Counted from the first letter of the stretch, positions 24,586 to 33,753 are shown. The stretch: DNA of 64,000 nt from Streptomyces sp. B3I8 (GCF_030816915.1 NZ_JAUSYN010000002.1:6647501-6711500); one strand, 5' to 3'. The notes: generated by a model from the sequence alone, not told the origin. Program-made: numbers and translations.

Positions 24586-25278
24586 TCAGTCGAGCGCCGC
24601 GATCATGTCCTCGGCCATGCGGGCGCTGGAGGCCGGGTTCTGGCCGGTGAACAGGTTGCCGTCGACGACGTTGTACTGCTGGTAGGCCGCACCGCCGGAG
24701 TGGTCGGCCCCCTTCTCGCGCAGTGTGGCGGCCAGCAGCCACGGAGCACCCTCGGCCGTGCCGAACATCTGCTCCTCCTCGTCGGTGAAGGCAGCCATCT
24801 TCCGGCCCGCGAACAGCCAGTTGCCCTCTTCGTCCACGGCGCTCAGCAGCGCGGCCGGCCCGTGGCAGACGGCGCCGATGAGCTTGCCGGACGCGTTCGC
24901 GGCGGTCAGCAGGCGGCCGAGGTCAGTGTCCCGATAGAGGTCCACGACCGGACCGTGGCCGCCAGGGAGGACGACCGCCACGTAGTCGTCGATGTCGACC
25001 TCCTCCAGCTTCAGCAGGGGGCCGAACTCCCGGAGCGCCTTCTCCGCGTGCGCCACGTAACGGGCGCAGTCCTCTCCGGCGATCTCCGGGTCCGCGCTGT
25101 GCTGGTCGAGCGGCTGGAGCACGCCGCCCGGGGAGGCGAAGTCGACGGTGTGGCCGGCCTCGACGAACTTCTCGTGCGGGGCCGCCAGCTCCTCGGCCCA
25201 GTAGCCGGTCGGATACGCGGAACCATCGGTGCGCTCCCAGACACTGGCAGCCGACATGACGATCAATACCTTGCTCAT
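24586..25278 (-). CDS. DJ-1/PfpI family protein (Hsp31-like)
   Basis: A 230-residue class I glutamine-amidotransferase-like protein. The nucleophile elbow AVCHGPAAL places Cys138 and His139, and Glu29 or Glu30 in GYWAEEL completes the Hsp31-type site; PGGHGP is the oxyanion loop. Length and the large N-terminal ERTDGSAYPTGYWAEEL segment match the Hsp31/YajL glyoxalase III-type subgroup, which removes methylglyoxal or repairs glycated proteins. ATG 25278 is clear. It lies 33 bases after the SDR gene on the same strand, so the two form an operon, suggesting shared detoxification of reactive carbonyls. Confidence 0.85.
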   Translation of the reverse strand: MSKVLIVMSAASVWERTDGSAYPTGYWAEELAAPHEKFVEAGHTVDFASPGGVLQPLDQHSADPEIAGEDCARYVAHAEKALREFGPLLKLEEVDIDDYVAVVLPGGHGPVVDLYRDTDLGRLLTAANASGKLIGAVCHGPAALLSAVDEEGNWLFAGRKMAAFTDEEEQMFGTAEGAPWLLAATLREKGADHSGGAAYQQYNVVDGNLFTGQNPASSARMAEDMIAALD

Positions 25279-25311
25279 GGAACGTTCCTCTCGTGGAACC
25301 GGTGGTGGGGA

Positions 25312-26175
25312 TCAGGAGGCGTCGGGGTAGTCGGTGGTGGGGGCGGTGGCGGCGGTGGCGTCCAGGTTGGCCTGGAGGGCCTGCACCTTGGCGGTGGCGT
25401 AGGCGTGGGAATCGGATCCCAGGACCTGGCGCAGGGGGCCTTCGCCCTTGACGACGCGGTCGATGACGGCGGTGGCGCCGGCGAGGGGGTTGCCGAGCTG
25501 GCTGCCCTGGAGCTTGAGGTGGTTCTCGACCATCTCGCGGATGCCGGGGTAGTGGTCGGTGGTGGCCCGGGGCAGGGCCAGGGAGTCGCGGGTGAGGAAG
25601 CCGGTGCGGAAGTAGCCGGGCTCGACGATGGTGACGTCGATGCCGAAGTCGGCGACCTCACCGGCCAGGGCCTCGCTGATGCCCTCGAGGGCGAACTTGC
25701 CGGCGCAGTACAGGGCCCAGCCGGGTACGGACGTCAGGCCGAGGACGGAGGAGACGTTGACGATGTGGCCGTTGCGCTGTTCCCGCAGGACGGGGATCGT
25801 GGAGCGCAGGACGTTCCACACGCCGACGATCTGGACGTCGAGCATGTCGCGCACATCGCGGTCGGTGGTCTCCTCGACCGCGGCGAGGAAGCCGTAGCCG
25901 GCGTTGTTGACGACGACGTCGAGTCCGCCGAAGTGGTCGGTGGTCCGGGTGACGGCCTGCTGGACCTGCTGCTCGTCCCGCAGGTCCACGGTCAGGGGGA
26001 GCAGGCGGGTGGTGTCGGTGGCGTCGCCGAGGGCGGCCAGGAGCCGCTCGGAGGAGCGGGTGGTCGCCGCGACGCCGTCGCCCCGCCGCAGCAGCTGCCT
26101 GACCAGCTCGAGCCCCAGGCCACGGGAGGTGCCGGTCACGAACCAGATCGCGGGTCGGTCGGTCGGAAAAGCCAT
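25312..26175 (-). CDS. SDR family oxidoreductase
   Basis: A 287-residue SDR with TGTSRGLG, NNAG, SSVLG with the catalytic Ser, and YCAGKFALEG with Tyr and Lys. The TGTSRGLG glycine motif and the EPGYFRTGF segment mark the subgroup common in actinomycetes, usually NADP-linked, of unknown substrate. It is followed by the DJ-1 gene. Divergently, 190 bases away, lies a truncated copy of an MmyB-type regulator, its presumed former controller. Its last ten residues and an internal stretch recur in the 32-codon remnant at 21157. Confidence 0.9.
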   Translation of the reverse strand: MAFPTDRPAIWFVTGTSRGLGLELVRQLLRRGDGVAATTRSSERLLAALGDATDTTRLLPLTVDLRDEQQVQQAVTRTTDHFGGLDVVVNNAGYGFLAAVEETTDRDVRDMLDVQIVGVWNVLRSTIPVLREQRNGHIVNVSSVLGLTSVPGWALYCAGKFALEGISEALAGEVADFGIDVTIVEPGYFRTGFLTRDSLALPRATTDHYPGIREMVENHLKLQGSQLGNPLAGATAVIDRVVKGEGPLRQVLGSDSHAYATAKVQALQANLDATAATAPTTDYPDAS

Positions 26176-26361
26176 GATCTTCCTTGCCTTGTGTCAGTGC
26201 TGGAGGTCCCGAGCCGTTTCCCGGGGCCGGCACATCCAGCCTCATCCACTTCGACACGTCGTGGACGCCTGCACCGAGCCCTGCCGGGACGGGGATGGCG
26301 CGACCCAGGACTCGGCGGGCCGGCCAGAAGTCCCGGTCACCGGAGACGCTGAAGAGCGTGG

Positions 26362-26570
26362 CCGCTGACCAGCCGTGAACTGGCCGAGTTCCTGCGACGG
26401 GCCCGTGGGCTGGTCGATCCCGCCGGGGCCGGGCTTCCTCCGGACGGCCGTACCCGCAGAGTGCCGGGCCCGCGCCCCGAGGAGGTCGCGCTGCCGGCCG
26501 GTGTGTCCACCGACTACTACGTCCGCCTGGAGCAGGGGCGGCCCATCAACCCCTCGCCCGCCCGTGGCCG
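26362..26570 (+). pseudogene. MmyB-type regulator, N-terminal fragment
   Basis: About 68 codons, TSRELAEFLRRARGLVDPAG to VRLEQGRPINPSP, almost identical to residues 4-70 of the regulator at 20145-21029, with damage such as Pro for Leu in EEVALPAG. Similarity stops at 26570 and runs into unrelated sequence. It stands head-to-head with the intact SDR gene. Confidence 0.8.
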
Positions 26571-26604
26571 CGTGTCGAGTGCCGCGTCGCGCTTTCCGCA
26601 GGGG

Positions 26605-26800
26605 TTCCTCGGTGGCGGGGGAAGAGTGCCGTGTCATCCACGTTCGCGAGAGCCTGGGTGAGGGGCGTGAACGGTCGCGGCACCCTGTCGCAGGCGTCGA
26701 ACGCCTCGGCCTGACCGGCGGGTGCGGCCGGCTCGCCGGCCAGGATGTACGCGCCCACCAGGGCGAGGCCGGTGCGCGACGGGGCCCACGCGTTCATCCG
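26605..26800 (-). pseudogene. FAD-dependent monooxygenase C-terminal remnant
   Basis: The reverse strand reads SRTGLALVGAYILAGEPAAP, then EAFDACDRVPRPFTPLTQAL. This is the C-terminal helix set that follows the GxGTxLALVGAYVLAGEL motif of aromatic-ring monooxygenases (PheA/TfdB type). The rest is absent. Confidence 0.55.
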
Positions 26801-26909
26801 TGCGTATGCCACGCGCCGACTCGGGCGCCGGGGAGTCGGAGGTCCGCCCGGGAAGGGGGCCGGCGTGACCGACCGTTCACGGTCGCCCCGCCGGCCCGTC
26901 ATGATGCGT

Positions 26910-27929
26910 TCAGTCGATCGACGGCGAGTAGGGGCTCGGACCCTTGAGGGTTCGGTGGATCGGGACGGTCACGGTGTGCCGCAGCCCGGGCAGTCGGGAC
27001 ACGGACTGCGTCAGGTAGCGGTACAACAGCTGGGCCGAGTCCACCTGAATGCTCGCATACAGGTTCGTCGCGCCGGTCACCGCCGCGGCGAAGGACACCG
27101 CGGGATGTGCCGCCAGGGCCTCGCCCGCCTCGGCCAGCCGCGCGGGGTCGATCTCCAGCCAGAGCGAGATCCTGAGCTTTTGGTGCAGGACGTCGGGGTG
27201 GTAGTCCACGTCGAAGTACAGCACGCCTTCGGCGCGTAGATCGTTGATGCGGCGGCGCACCGTGGACTCGGACAGCCCGGTGGCCGCGGCCAGTTCGCCC
27301 ACCGGGGCCCTTCCGTCACGGGCCAGCAGGTCGAGCAGCAGTCGGTCGGGGTCGTCCAGTACGACGGGTTCCGAGCCGGCTGTCCGCCCTCCGTCCGTCG
27401 GCCGCGGGGTCAGGGCGGCGATCTGCGTGTCGGTCAGCGGGCCCGTCTTGTTGATGAAGCCGAGGTCCCGGCCGAAGAACACATGCAGGACGCAGTGCGC
27501 GGAGACGTCGACCACCCGGGGGATACGGGGCAGTTTCTGCACCAGGAAGGGCTCCTCCAGGCCGGGCCCGCGGGAACGGACCGCGGCCATCGTCTCCGTT
27601 CCCCCTGAGGTGAGGTGGACCCAGGTCGTGTCCGTGCGCCGGGCCAGCGCCGAACCGATGGAGGCGGACGCGTCCGGAGTGCACCGTACGCGCACGAACC
27701 ATGACAGATCTCCCAGCCGGAACGGATCGGTCAGACCCAGCACGCGCAGTTTCCCAGTGGTGCGCAGGCGGGTGTAGCGGCGAGCCGCGGTCTGGTCCGA
27801 GACGCCGAGCGCGGCCGCGATCTCGGTGAAGGAGGCGCGGCCGTTGAGCTGGAGGGCGTGGGCCAGGGCCAGGTCGTCATCGGTGAGGTGATGCCGCACA
27901 CGGTCGGGGCTGTCGAGATACGTCTTCAC
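26910..27929 (-). CDS. Lrp/AsnC-type regulator with duplicated modules
   Basis: A 339-residue protein, twice the usual Lrp length. The first helix-turn-helix is at about 15-60 (FTEIAAALGVSDQTAARRYT) followed by a sensor-like region; a second, VGELAAATGLSESTVRRRIN, is at about 208-228, and the C-terminal part is the Lrp ligand domain (LYASIQVDSAQLLYRYLTQ). Such double regulators are common in actinomycetes. It is divergent from the MFS pump 125 bases away, so it probably controls that gene and itself. Confidence 0.85.
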   Translation of the reverse strand: MKTYLDSPDRVRHHLTDDDLALAHALQLNGRASFTEIAAALGVSDQTAARRYTRLRTTGKLRVLGLTDPFRLGDLSWFVRVRCTPDASASIGSALARRTDTTWVHLTSGGTETMAAVRSRGPGLEEPFLVQKLPRIPRVVDVSAHCVLHVFFGRDLGFINKTGPLTDTQIAALTPRPTDGGRTAGSEPVVLDDPDRLLLDLLARDGRAPVGELAAATGLSESTVRRRINDLRAEGVLYFDVDYHPDVLHQKLRISLWLEIDPARLAEAGEALAAHPAVSFAAAVTGATNLYASIQVDSAQLLYRYLTQSVSRLPGLRHTVTVPIHRTLKGPSPYSPSID

Positions 27930-28054
27930 GACAGCGATTCTAGGGAAATCGCGCAGATCTGGTCATGCGAGTCATGCAATCGCGTACCTGCCGTCGACAG
28001 TTGCCGAGGGCCGGGTTCCGGTCCGTTCCGCGATCCTCGAACGGAGATGACGAC

Positions 28055-29608
28055 ATGCGTAAGTGGGGGCCGCTCATCGCGGTCTGTCTCGGCGCCTGCA
28101 TCCTGCTGGTGGACGTCACCATCGTGAACGTGGCGCTGCCCAGCATGGCCCTTGACCTCGACGCCTCGTTCGCGTCGCTGCAGTGGGTCATCGACGCCTA
28201 CGCGTTGGCTCTGGCGGCGTTGCTGCTCGCGGCCGGCGCTTTCGCCGACCGCTATGGGCACCGGCGAGCCTACGCGGGTGGGCTCGCGCTGTTCGCCGTG
28301 GCCTCGCTCGTCTGCGGCCTCGCTCCCGACGCCGGAGTGCTCATCTCGGCCCGGGCGGTGCAGGGCATCGGCGGAGCCGCCATGTTCGCCACCACTCCCG
28401 CTCTGCTGCTCACCTCCTACCAGGGGCGGGACCGCGGTACGGCCTTCGGGCTGTGGGGTGCGACCAACGGGGCCGCGGCGGCGGCGGGCCCGCTGCTCGG
28501 CGGCGTGCTGACGCAGCACATCAACTGGCCCGTGATCTTCTGGATCAACCTGCCCGTCGCGGTCGTAGCCATCGTTCTGACCTGGCGCTTCATGGCCGCC
28601 GACGGGCCGCTCGCCACCGGCCGGAAGAACCGCGTCGACCTCTACGGGGCGGCGACCTTCAGCGTGGCCGCCGGCTCGCTCGTGTACGGACTCATCCGCG
28701 GGTCCGACGACGGCTGGGGCTCGCCCGGCACCCTTGTCTGCGAGGTTGTCGCCGCGCTCGCCCTCGTGGCCTTCGTGGTGGTGGAACACCGCACCGCCCA
28801 CCGGGGCCAGACCCCGATGCTGGACCTGACGCTGCTGCGCAACGCCTCCTTCACCGGGCTGCTGACCGGCGCGTTCCTGCTACAGGCCGGCGCTTTCGGC
28901 TGCCTCGCGCTCGTGTCGCTGTGGCTGCAGTCCCTGGGCGGACTCGCTCCCGTCGGGGCGGGACTTGCTCTGAGTCCGCTCGCGGCCTCGTCATTCCTCG
29001 TCTCGGCTCTGACCGGCCGGCACATACAGCGGCTCTCCCCGCGCCTGCCCATCGGGCTCGGTCTGCTGCTGGTGGCAGCGGGCATGCTCCTGCTGCGTGC
29101 CGGTATGACGGAGGGGGCGAGCGGGACGTCGCTCGCCTGGGGCATGGTCGTCACCGGTCTAGGGGTGGGCCTTGCCACGCCGGTCCTTGTCTCGGCCGCC
29201 ACCTCTGCCGTGCCGCGGCAGCGCGCGGGCATGGCGGGCGGAGCCGTCAACACGGCGCGCCAACTGGGCATGACCCTGGCCATCGCGGTCCTCGGCGCCG
29301 TCTTCGCGAGCAATGCCGCCACCACGCTGACGGCCGGCGGGCTGCCACACGCCGCCGATGCGGCCGACGCTCTGGCCTCGGGCCGGGCGAAAGAGGTGAT
29401 CGCCTCCGCACCGGCCGGGCACCGCAAGGCGGCGTCCGACCTCGCCCACCGGGCTTTCGCCACCGGGCTGGACCACGTCTTCCTCCTCTCGGCCGTGGCC
29501 GCGGCCGCCGGCGCCGTCGCCGTACTGCTCATGGTCCGCCCGGCACCCGCGTCCGGCCCGGGCCGTACCTCCGAGGCGGGCAAGGTGTCCGCCTCGGCGC
29601 GGACGTGA
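28055..29608 (+). CDS. MFS transporter, drug:H+ antiporter-2 type
   Basis: A 517-residue membrane protein with about 14 hydrophobic segments. The motif LGACILLVDVTIVNVALPSM in helix 1, ADRYGHRRAY in the first cytoplasmic loop and the GPLLGG in helix 5 are typical of EmrB/QacA exporters. ATG 28055 is chosen because CGGAGA lies upstream and the next residues lead straight into helix 1. It is divergent from the double Lrp regulator. Substrate unknown; an antibiotic or toxic metabolite is the usual inference. Confidence 0.9.
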   Translation: MRKWGPLIAVCLGACILLVDVTIVNVALPSMALDLDASFASLQWVIDAYALALAALLLAAGAFADRYGHRRAYAGGLALFAVASLVCGLAPDAGVLISARAVQGIGGAAMFATTPALLLTSYQGRDRGTAFGLWGATNGAAAAAGPLLGGVLTQHINWPVIFWINLPVAVVAIVLTWRFMAADGPLATGRKNRVDLYGAATFSVAAGSLVYGLIRGSDDGWGSPGTLVCEVVAALALVAFVVVEHRTAHRGQTPMLDLTLLRNASFTGLLTGAFLLQAGAFGCLALVSLWLQSLGGLAPVGAGLALSPLAASSFLVSALTGRHIQRLSPRLPIGLGLLLVAAGMLLLRAGMTEGASGTSLAWGMVVTGLGVGLATPVLVSAATSAVPRQRAGMAGGAVNTARQLGMTLAIAVLGAVFASNAATTLTAGGLPHAADAADALASGRAKEVIASAPAGHRKAASDLAHRAFATGLDHVFLLSAVAAAAGAVAVLLMVRPAPASGPGRTSEAGKVSASART

Positions 29609-29742
29609 CGCCGGCCGACCCCGGGGCCGACGAGAACCGGGGCTCGGCCCACGGCCCGCGGCTTGTCCCACGTCGGAGGAACTCGGACCTCCGCCGGGGT
29701 GGGAATCACTCAGGACGGTCACGACAGAAGGAAGTCGGAAGA

Positions 29743-30438
29743 ATGGGAAACGCAGTACTGGTCCACGGCGCTTGGAGTGACGGCTCGGTCTGGCAGGAGG
29801 TCATGGGCCACCTGCGCGGACAGGGCCATCAAGCACTGTCCGTCACCTTGCCGATGACCTCACTCGCGGACGACATCGCCTGGACCCGTCGGCACATCGA
29901 CGCGGCGGAAGCACCGGTCACCCTCGTCGGACACTCCTACGGCGGCACCGTCATCTCCGGGGCGGCGCTTGAGCATCCCAAGGTCGACTCCTTGGTCTTC
30001 GTGGCCGCCTACGTACCTGACGAGGGGGAGACCATAGGCATGTTGAGCGACAAGGGTGCCGAGATGCCAGGCCGGGTGGCCTTGCGGTTCGATGCGGACG
30101 GCTGGTCCCACGTGGCCCCGGCACTGTTCGGCGAGGCACTCGCCCACGACCTGCCGCCCCGTCTTGCCAGGAGCCTCGCCGCCGCGCAGAAGCCGACCCA
30201 TGGGGCCTGCCTGGCGGCCCCGGCGTCCACGGGCGCCTGGCACGACCTCCCCTGCGGTTACGTCCTCTCCGCCCACGACCGGATCCTCGATCCCCGACTG
30301 CAGCGATGGTTCGCCACACGCGCCGAAGCCGTCGTCACCGAGCTCCCCAGCAGTCACCTCTCGCCACTGTCACATCCCGAGGAGGTGGCCGCGGCGATCT
30401 CGGCCATGCTGGAGCGCGAAGGAAATCCCGCGAGCTGA
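29743..30438 (+). CDS. Alpha/beta fold hydrolase
   Basis: A compact 231-residue hydrolase. VHGAWSDGSVW holds the oxyanion His-Gly, VGHSYGG gives Ser65, and SSHLSPLSHPEEV contains the catalytic His; SAHDRILDP supplies the acid. This pattern (HGAW... GHSYGG... HPEEVA) matches the EstC/hydroxynitrile-lyase-like group of small esterases. ATG 29743 follows AGGAAG. It is 135 bases downstream of the MFS gene with the same direction and may share its transcript. Confidence 0.85.
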   Translation: MGNAVLVHGAWSDGSVWQEVMGHLRGQGHQALSVTLPMTSLADDIAWTRRHIDAAEAPVTLVGHSYGGTVISGAALEHPKVDSLVFVAAYVPDEGETIGMLSDKGAEMPGRVALRFDADGWSHVAPALFGEALAHDLPPRLARSLAAAQKPTHGACLAAPASTGAWHDLPCGYVLSAHDRILDPRLQRWFATRAEAVVTELPSSHLSPLSHPEEVAAAISAMLEREGNPAS

Positions 30439-30700
30439 TCCGAACTGCCACCGTGCGCACCGTGGTTCCGAGTCGACGGGCCGCTTCCGCACCCGCGAGC
30501 AGGCCGGCCGATGTCTGACGGCCGAGGCTCGCAAGGTCTTGCCGTCAGTGCTCGGGAAGTACGCGGACGCCACCGTGGCCACGTGTGTCAACGAGGGCAC
30601 TTACGAAGCCGACCGGCTCCCGCGCCCCCGGACCCCGGCGCCCCCGGGGTCCGGACGGCCGCAAGGGGAGACCGCGGTGCGCGCCCCCCGCCCAGCACAT

Positions 30701-30865
30701 GTCGAACGGTACGCCGAACATGTCGACGAACCGTTCGCCGACTACCACCTCATCTACGCCGTGGTGCTCATCGCCCTCGCCGCGGTCTCCGCCGGCGACG
30801 TCCTGGGCCTGGGACGGCTGTGGGCCAGGCTCCCCTGCGTCCGCGACCACAAGTGGCTGCACTGA
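30701..30865 (+). pseudogene. DoxX-like membrane protein C-terminal remnant
   Basis: The last transmembrane helix and tail of a DoxX-type protein: LIYAVVLIALAAVSAGDVLG, then RLWARLPCVRDHKWL and a stop. The earlier helices are missing; the sequence from 30439 to 30700 contains no supported gene. Confidence 0.45.
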
Positions 30866-31070
30866 ACGCCCCCGATGCGGTGCGCCCGCCGACGGGACCA
30901 CCGCATCCGTACGTCGAAGGGCCCCGGCTCTCGTGGGCACCGGTCCACCGGTCCCCGACGGGGACCATCGACCCCTGCCCCGGCGGGCCGCCCGACATGC
31001 TCGAAGTGCGGCAAAGAGCAGAAAAGCACGGACCGCAGAGCCACAGGACACAGCACACAGGAGGTGGGCT

Positions 31071-31170
31071 CCTGCCCGGAACGATCGCCGTGGGACTCGA
31101 CGGATCGCCCGAGAGCCGTGCCGCGGCGGAATGGGCCGCCCGTGAGGCGGCACTGCGCAGGCGTTCCACC
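31071..31170 (+). pseudogene. Universal stress protein N-terminal remnant
   Basis: PGTIAVGLDGSPESRAAAEW and AAREAALRR match the first strand and helix of universal stress proteins, with CAGGAGG upstream as an old ribosome site. It ends where the reverse-strand alcohol dehydrogenase remnant begins. Confidence 0.65.
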
Positions 31171-31400
31171 GCGCGTGCCGGCGACTCCACGCCTTCGGCG
31201 GGGGTGGCTGCGGGCAGGCCGAGGGCGTGGGCGATCTCCTGGAAACGCTCGGGCGCCCGGTAGGTCTCGTACTTGGGCCGGCCGGTGAGCTTCGTGGGGA
31301 CGGTCCCGTTGTACCGGATGACGTGCGGCGGCAGCACCGCGTTGGTGCGGCCGTGCGCGAGGTGGAAGGTCGCCGCCTCGACGACGTCGTGGGAGAAGCC
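31165..31400 (-). pseudogene. Iron-dependent alcohol dehydrogenase (AdhE-type) remnant, reverse-strand piece
   Basis: The reverse strand reads TFHLAHGRTNAVLPPHVIRY and then NGTVPTKLTGRPKYETYRAP and FQEIAHALGLPA, a continuous part of the AdhE C-terminal alcohol dehydrogenase. The His residues in HGRTNAVLPPH belong to the iron site. The part of the gene that should come directly before lies beside it on the opposite strand (31436-31530). Confidence 0.7.
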
Positions 31401-31435
31401 TGGTGAGGGCGTAGTCGGCCGGCGGGCGCTTCTTG

Positions 31436-31530
31436 CCGGTGGCCGGATCGGAGAACCTCGCCGGCATGGCCTTCGGCAACGCCTTCCTCGGCATGGTCCA
31501 TGCCATGTCCCACACCCTCGGCCCGAGCGC
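31436..31530 (+). pseudogene. Iron-dependent alcohol dehydrogenase remnant, forward-strand piece
   Basis: The + strand reads NLAGMAFGNAFLGMVHAMSH and TLG, the segment that in AdhE-type proteins precedes the FHxxHGRTN region found on the reverse strand at 31165-31400. The pieces are consistent with an in-place inversion of roughly 130 bases. Confidence 0.65.
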
Positions 31531-31658
31531 GCTCCGGCAGACGGAGCAAAACTGGACATGTGGGGTGTTCCGGTATGCGGCGGCTCCGGGGCGCACCGCC
31601 GGGGCCGGCCTCCGGACACGGCCTCACGCCCGATGTCGACGAGAGGATGGGGATCCAG

Positions 31659-32753
31659 ATGAAGGGCTATGTGTTCCACGGGCCCGGACGGTCCGCCTGG
31701 GAGGAAGTCGCGGACCCGGACCTGAAGGAGCCCACGGACGTGGTCGTGCGCGTCGACGCGGTGACGATCTGCGGGACGGACCTGCACATCCTGAAGGGGG
31801 ACGTGCCCGAGGTGCGTCCCGGAACCGTCCTCGGGCACGAGGCGGTGGGCGAAGTCGTGGAGGTCGGCGGCGATGTGCGCACCGTACGCCCGGGAGACCG
31901 GGTGCTGGTGTCCTGCATCACCGCGTGCGGCCGGTGCCGGTACTGCAGGGAAGGCGTGTACGGCCAGTGCCTCGGCGGCGGTGGCTGGATCCTCGGGCAC
32001 CTGGTCGACGGGACCCAGGCGGAGTACGTGCGGGTTCCGCACGCCGACCTCTCCGTGCACCCGCTGCCCGGCGCGATCCCCGATGCGGACGCCGTGATGC
32101 TGGCCGACATCTTCCCCACGGCCTACGAGGTGGGTGTACTCAACGGGCGTGTCCGTCCCGGGGACACGGTGGTCGTGGTCGGGGCCGGTCCCGTCGGACT
32201 GGCGGCCGTCGCCACGGCCGGGCTCTTCTCGCCCGAACGCGTCATCGCGGTCGACGTGGTCGCGGCGCGACTGGACGCCGCACGGAAAATGGGCGCGGAG
32301 GCGGTGGCCGACGCGCGGGAGGACCCCGCCCAACTGGTCGCGGACCTCACCGACGGACTCGGCGCGGACGTGGTCGTCGAGGCGGTGGGCCTGCCGGAGA
32401 CCTTCGAGCTGTGCACACGCATGGTGCGCCCCGGGGGACACGTCGCCAACGTCGGTGTCCACGGCAGACCGGCGACGCTGCACCTGGAAAACCTGTGGAT
32501 CAAGAACCTGACCCTCACCACCGGCCTCGTCGACACACACTCCACGCCGACACTGCTGCGCATGGCGACGGCCGGCCGGCTGCCCCTGGCGGAACTGGTG
32601 ACCCACACCTTCCCGCTCGACCGCATGGAGGAGGCGTACGGCGTCTTCGCCCGGGCCGCCGACACAGGGGCGCTCAAAGTCGTGCTCGGCGGACCCCGAC
32701 GGGAGGTCGTCGCCGTCGGCGAGGCGGACACCGCCCGTCAGCCGGGGAGTTGA
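31659..32753 (+). CDS. Zinc-dependent alcohol dehydrogenase (MDR family)
   Basis: A 364-residue medium-chain dehydrogenase. Cys38 (ICGTDLH), His60 and Glu61 (GHE) are the catalytic zinc ligands, and Cys90, Cys93, Cys96 and Cys104 the structural zinc set. VVVGAGPVGLAAV is the NAD(P) Rossmann loop, with VDVV after the next strand favouring NAD. It resembles the S-(hydroxymethyl)-/alcohol dehydrogenases that use NAD and open with KGYVFHGPG. ATG 31659 has GGGGA upstream; ATG 31647 is the alternative. Its upstream neighbour is the wrecked AdhE remnant, so it may have replaced that function; this is only an idea. Confidence 0.9.
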   Translation: MKGYVFHGPGRSAWEEVADPDLKEPTDVVVRVDAVTICGTDLHILKGDVPEVRPGTVLGHEAVGEVVEVGGDVRTVRPGDRVLVSCITACGRCRYCREGVYGQCLGGGGWILGHLVDGTQAEYVRVPHADLSVHPLPGAIPDADAVMLADIFPTAYEVGVLNGRVRPGDTVVVVGAGPVGLAAVATAGLFSPERVIAVDVVAARLDAARKMGAEAVADAREDPAQLVADLTDGLGADVVVEAVGLPETFELCTRMVRPGGHVANVGVHGRPATLHLENLWIKNLTLTTGLVDTHSTPTLLRMATAGRLPLAELVTHTFPLDRMEEAYGVFARAADTGALKVVLGGPRREVVAVGEADTARQPGS

Positions 32754-32970
32754 ATTCCCCGGCACCGAGGGCGACACCGGCCGGCGGCGCGCTTGCGGGG
32801 GGTGGCCGCCGCGGATCCCCGAGTGGGGAACCCGCGACAAGATTCCCGGACCGGCAGGCCGGTGGTTCGACGACCACCTGAACCGCCTCACCCGACGGCG
32901 CAGGAGTCCTCTCCGCCGCGGGCGTCGAGGCTGTCCCCCGACCGGTGACCGCGGGGGAGGGCTCGGTCGG

Positions 32971-33753
32971 TCACCTGTAGATCGTGCCGGGCTCGGCCTT
33001 CGACGGAGCGAGCAGTTGGGAGACCGTCACGAAGGTGTAGCCCCGTGCGCCGAGTGCCTTCAGGATGGACGGCATGGCCGGCACCGTGCCCTTGTGCAGG
33101 GGGTGGAGCAGGACGATGCCGTCGCGGTCGGCGCCCTCCAGTACGCGTTCGGTGATCAGCGCGGTGTCGTCCGTCGCGTAGTCCTTCGCGGTCACCGTCC
33201 ACAGCACCTGCGCCAGCCCCAGTTCTTTCGAGATCCTGGAGACGCGGTCGTCGGTGCGGCCCTGGGGCGGGCGCATCAGCGTGGGCGCGCTGCCGGTGAG
33301 GTGGGAGATGGCTCGCGCCGTGCGGCGCAGTTCGTCGCGGACCCGGGCATCGGAGGCGTCGGTCAGCACGGGGTGGGTCCAGGTGTGGTCCCCGATCTCG
33401 TGGCCGTCCTCGGCCATCCGCCGCACAACGTCGGGGAACTCGTGGATGCGCCGGCCCTCGAGGAAGAACGTCGAGGGCGCCTTGTACTGCTTCAGGAGGT
33501 CCATCAGCCGGTCGGTGGGTTCGCCCGGGTTGCCGTCGAAGGTGAGCGCGATGCACTTGACCTTCCGGCAGTCCACCTGGTGCGGACCCGGGGGTATGCG
33601 CGCTCCGGGCGCGGCCCGGTCGCGTTGTTCGCCGGGGGAGACCGTCTCCATCCTGTTCGCCCGGACGACGATGACGACGGTCGCCGTCACGACCGCCACC
33701 ACGGCCAGAGTCAGGAGTACGAGCAGACGGGGCCTTCTCTTCAGGGTTGTCAC
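32971..33753 (-). CDS. Membrane-anchored polysaccharide deacetylase (NodB domain) with altered motif 1
   Basis: A protein of about 260 residues. An N-terminal transmembrane helix (about 10-30) is followed by the NodB domain. Motif 1 reads ALTFDGNPG, so the base Asp73 is kept but the next Asp of the usual TFDDGP, a metal ligand, is Gly. Motif 2 HTWTHP (His123, His127), motif 3 RPPQGR and the later LLHPLHKGT (motif 5) are intact. The family removes acetyl groups from peptidoglycan or chitin oligomers at the cell surface. GTG 33753 is a tentative start; a GTG at 33816 is possible and neither has a good RBS. It is not obviously linked with its neighbours. Confidence 0.85.
   Translation of the reverse strand: MTTLKRRPRLLVLLTLAVVAVVTATVVIVVRANRMETVSPGEQRDRAAPGARIPPGPHQVDCRKVKCIALTFDGNPGEPTDRLMDLLKQYKAPSTFFLEGRRIHEFPDVVRRMAEDGHEIGDHTWTHPVLTDASDARVRDELRRTARAISHLTGSAPTLMRPPQGRTDDRVSRISKELGLAQVLWTVTAKDYATDDTALITERVLEGADRDGIVLLHPLHKGTVPAMPSILKALGARGYTFVTVSQLLAPSKAEPGTIYR

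Noticed and set aside
28183..29742. Upstream extension of the alpha/beta hydrolase frame across the MFS gene
   Set aside because: This part is out of frame with the transporter, Arg-rich and without homology; the hydrolase starts at 29743 with a ribosome site.
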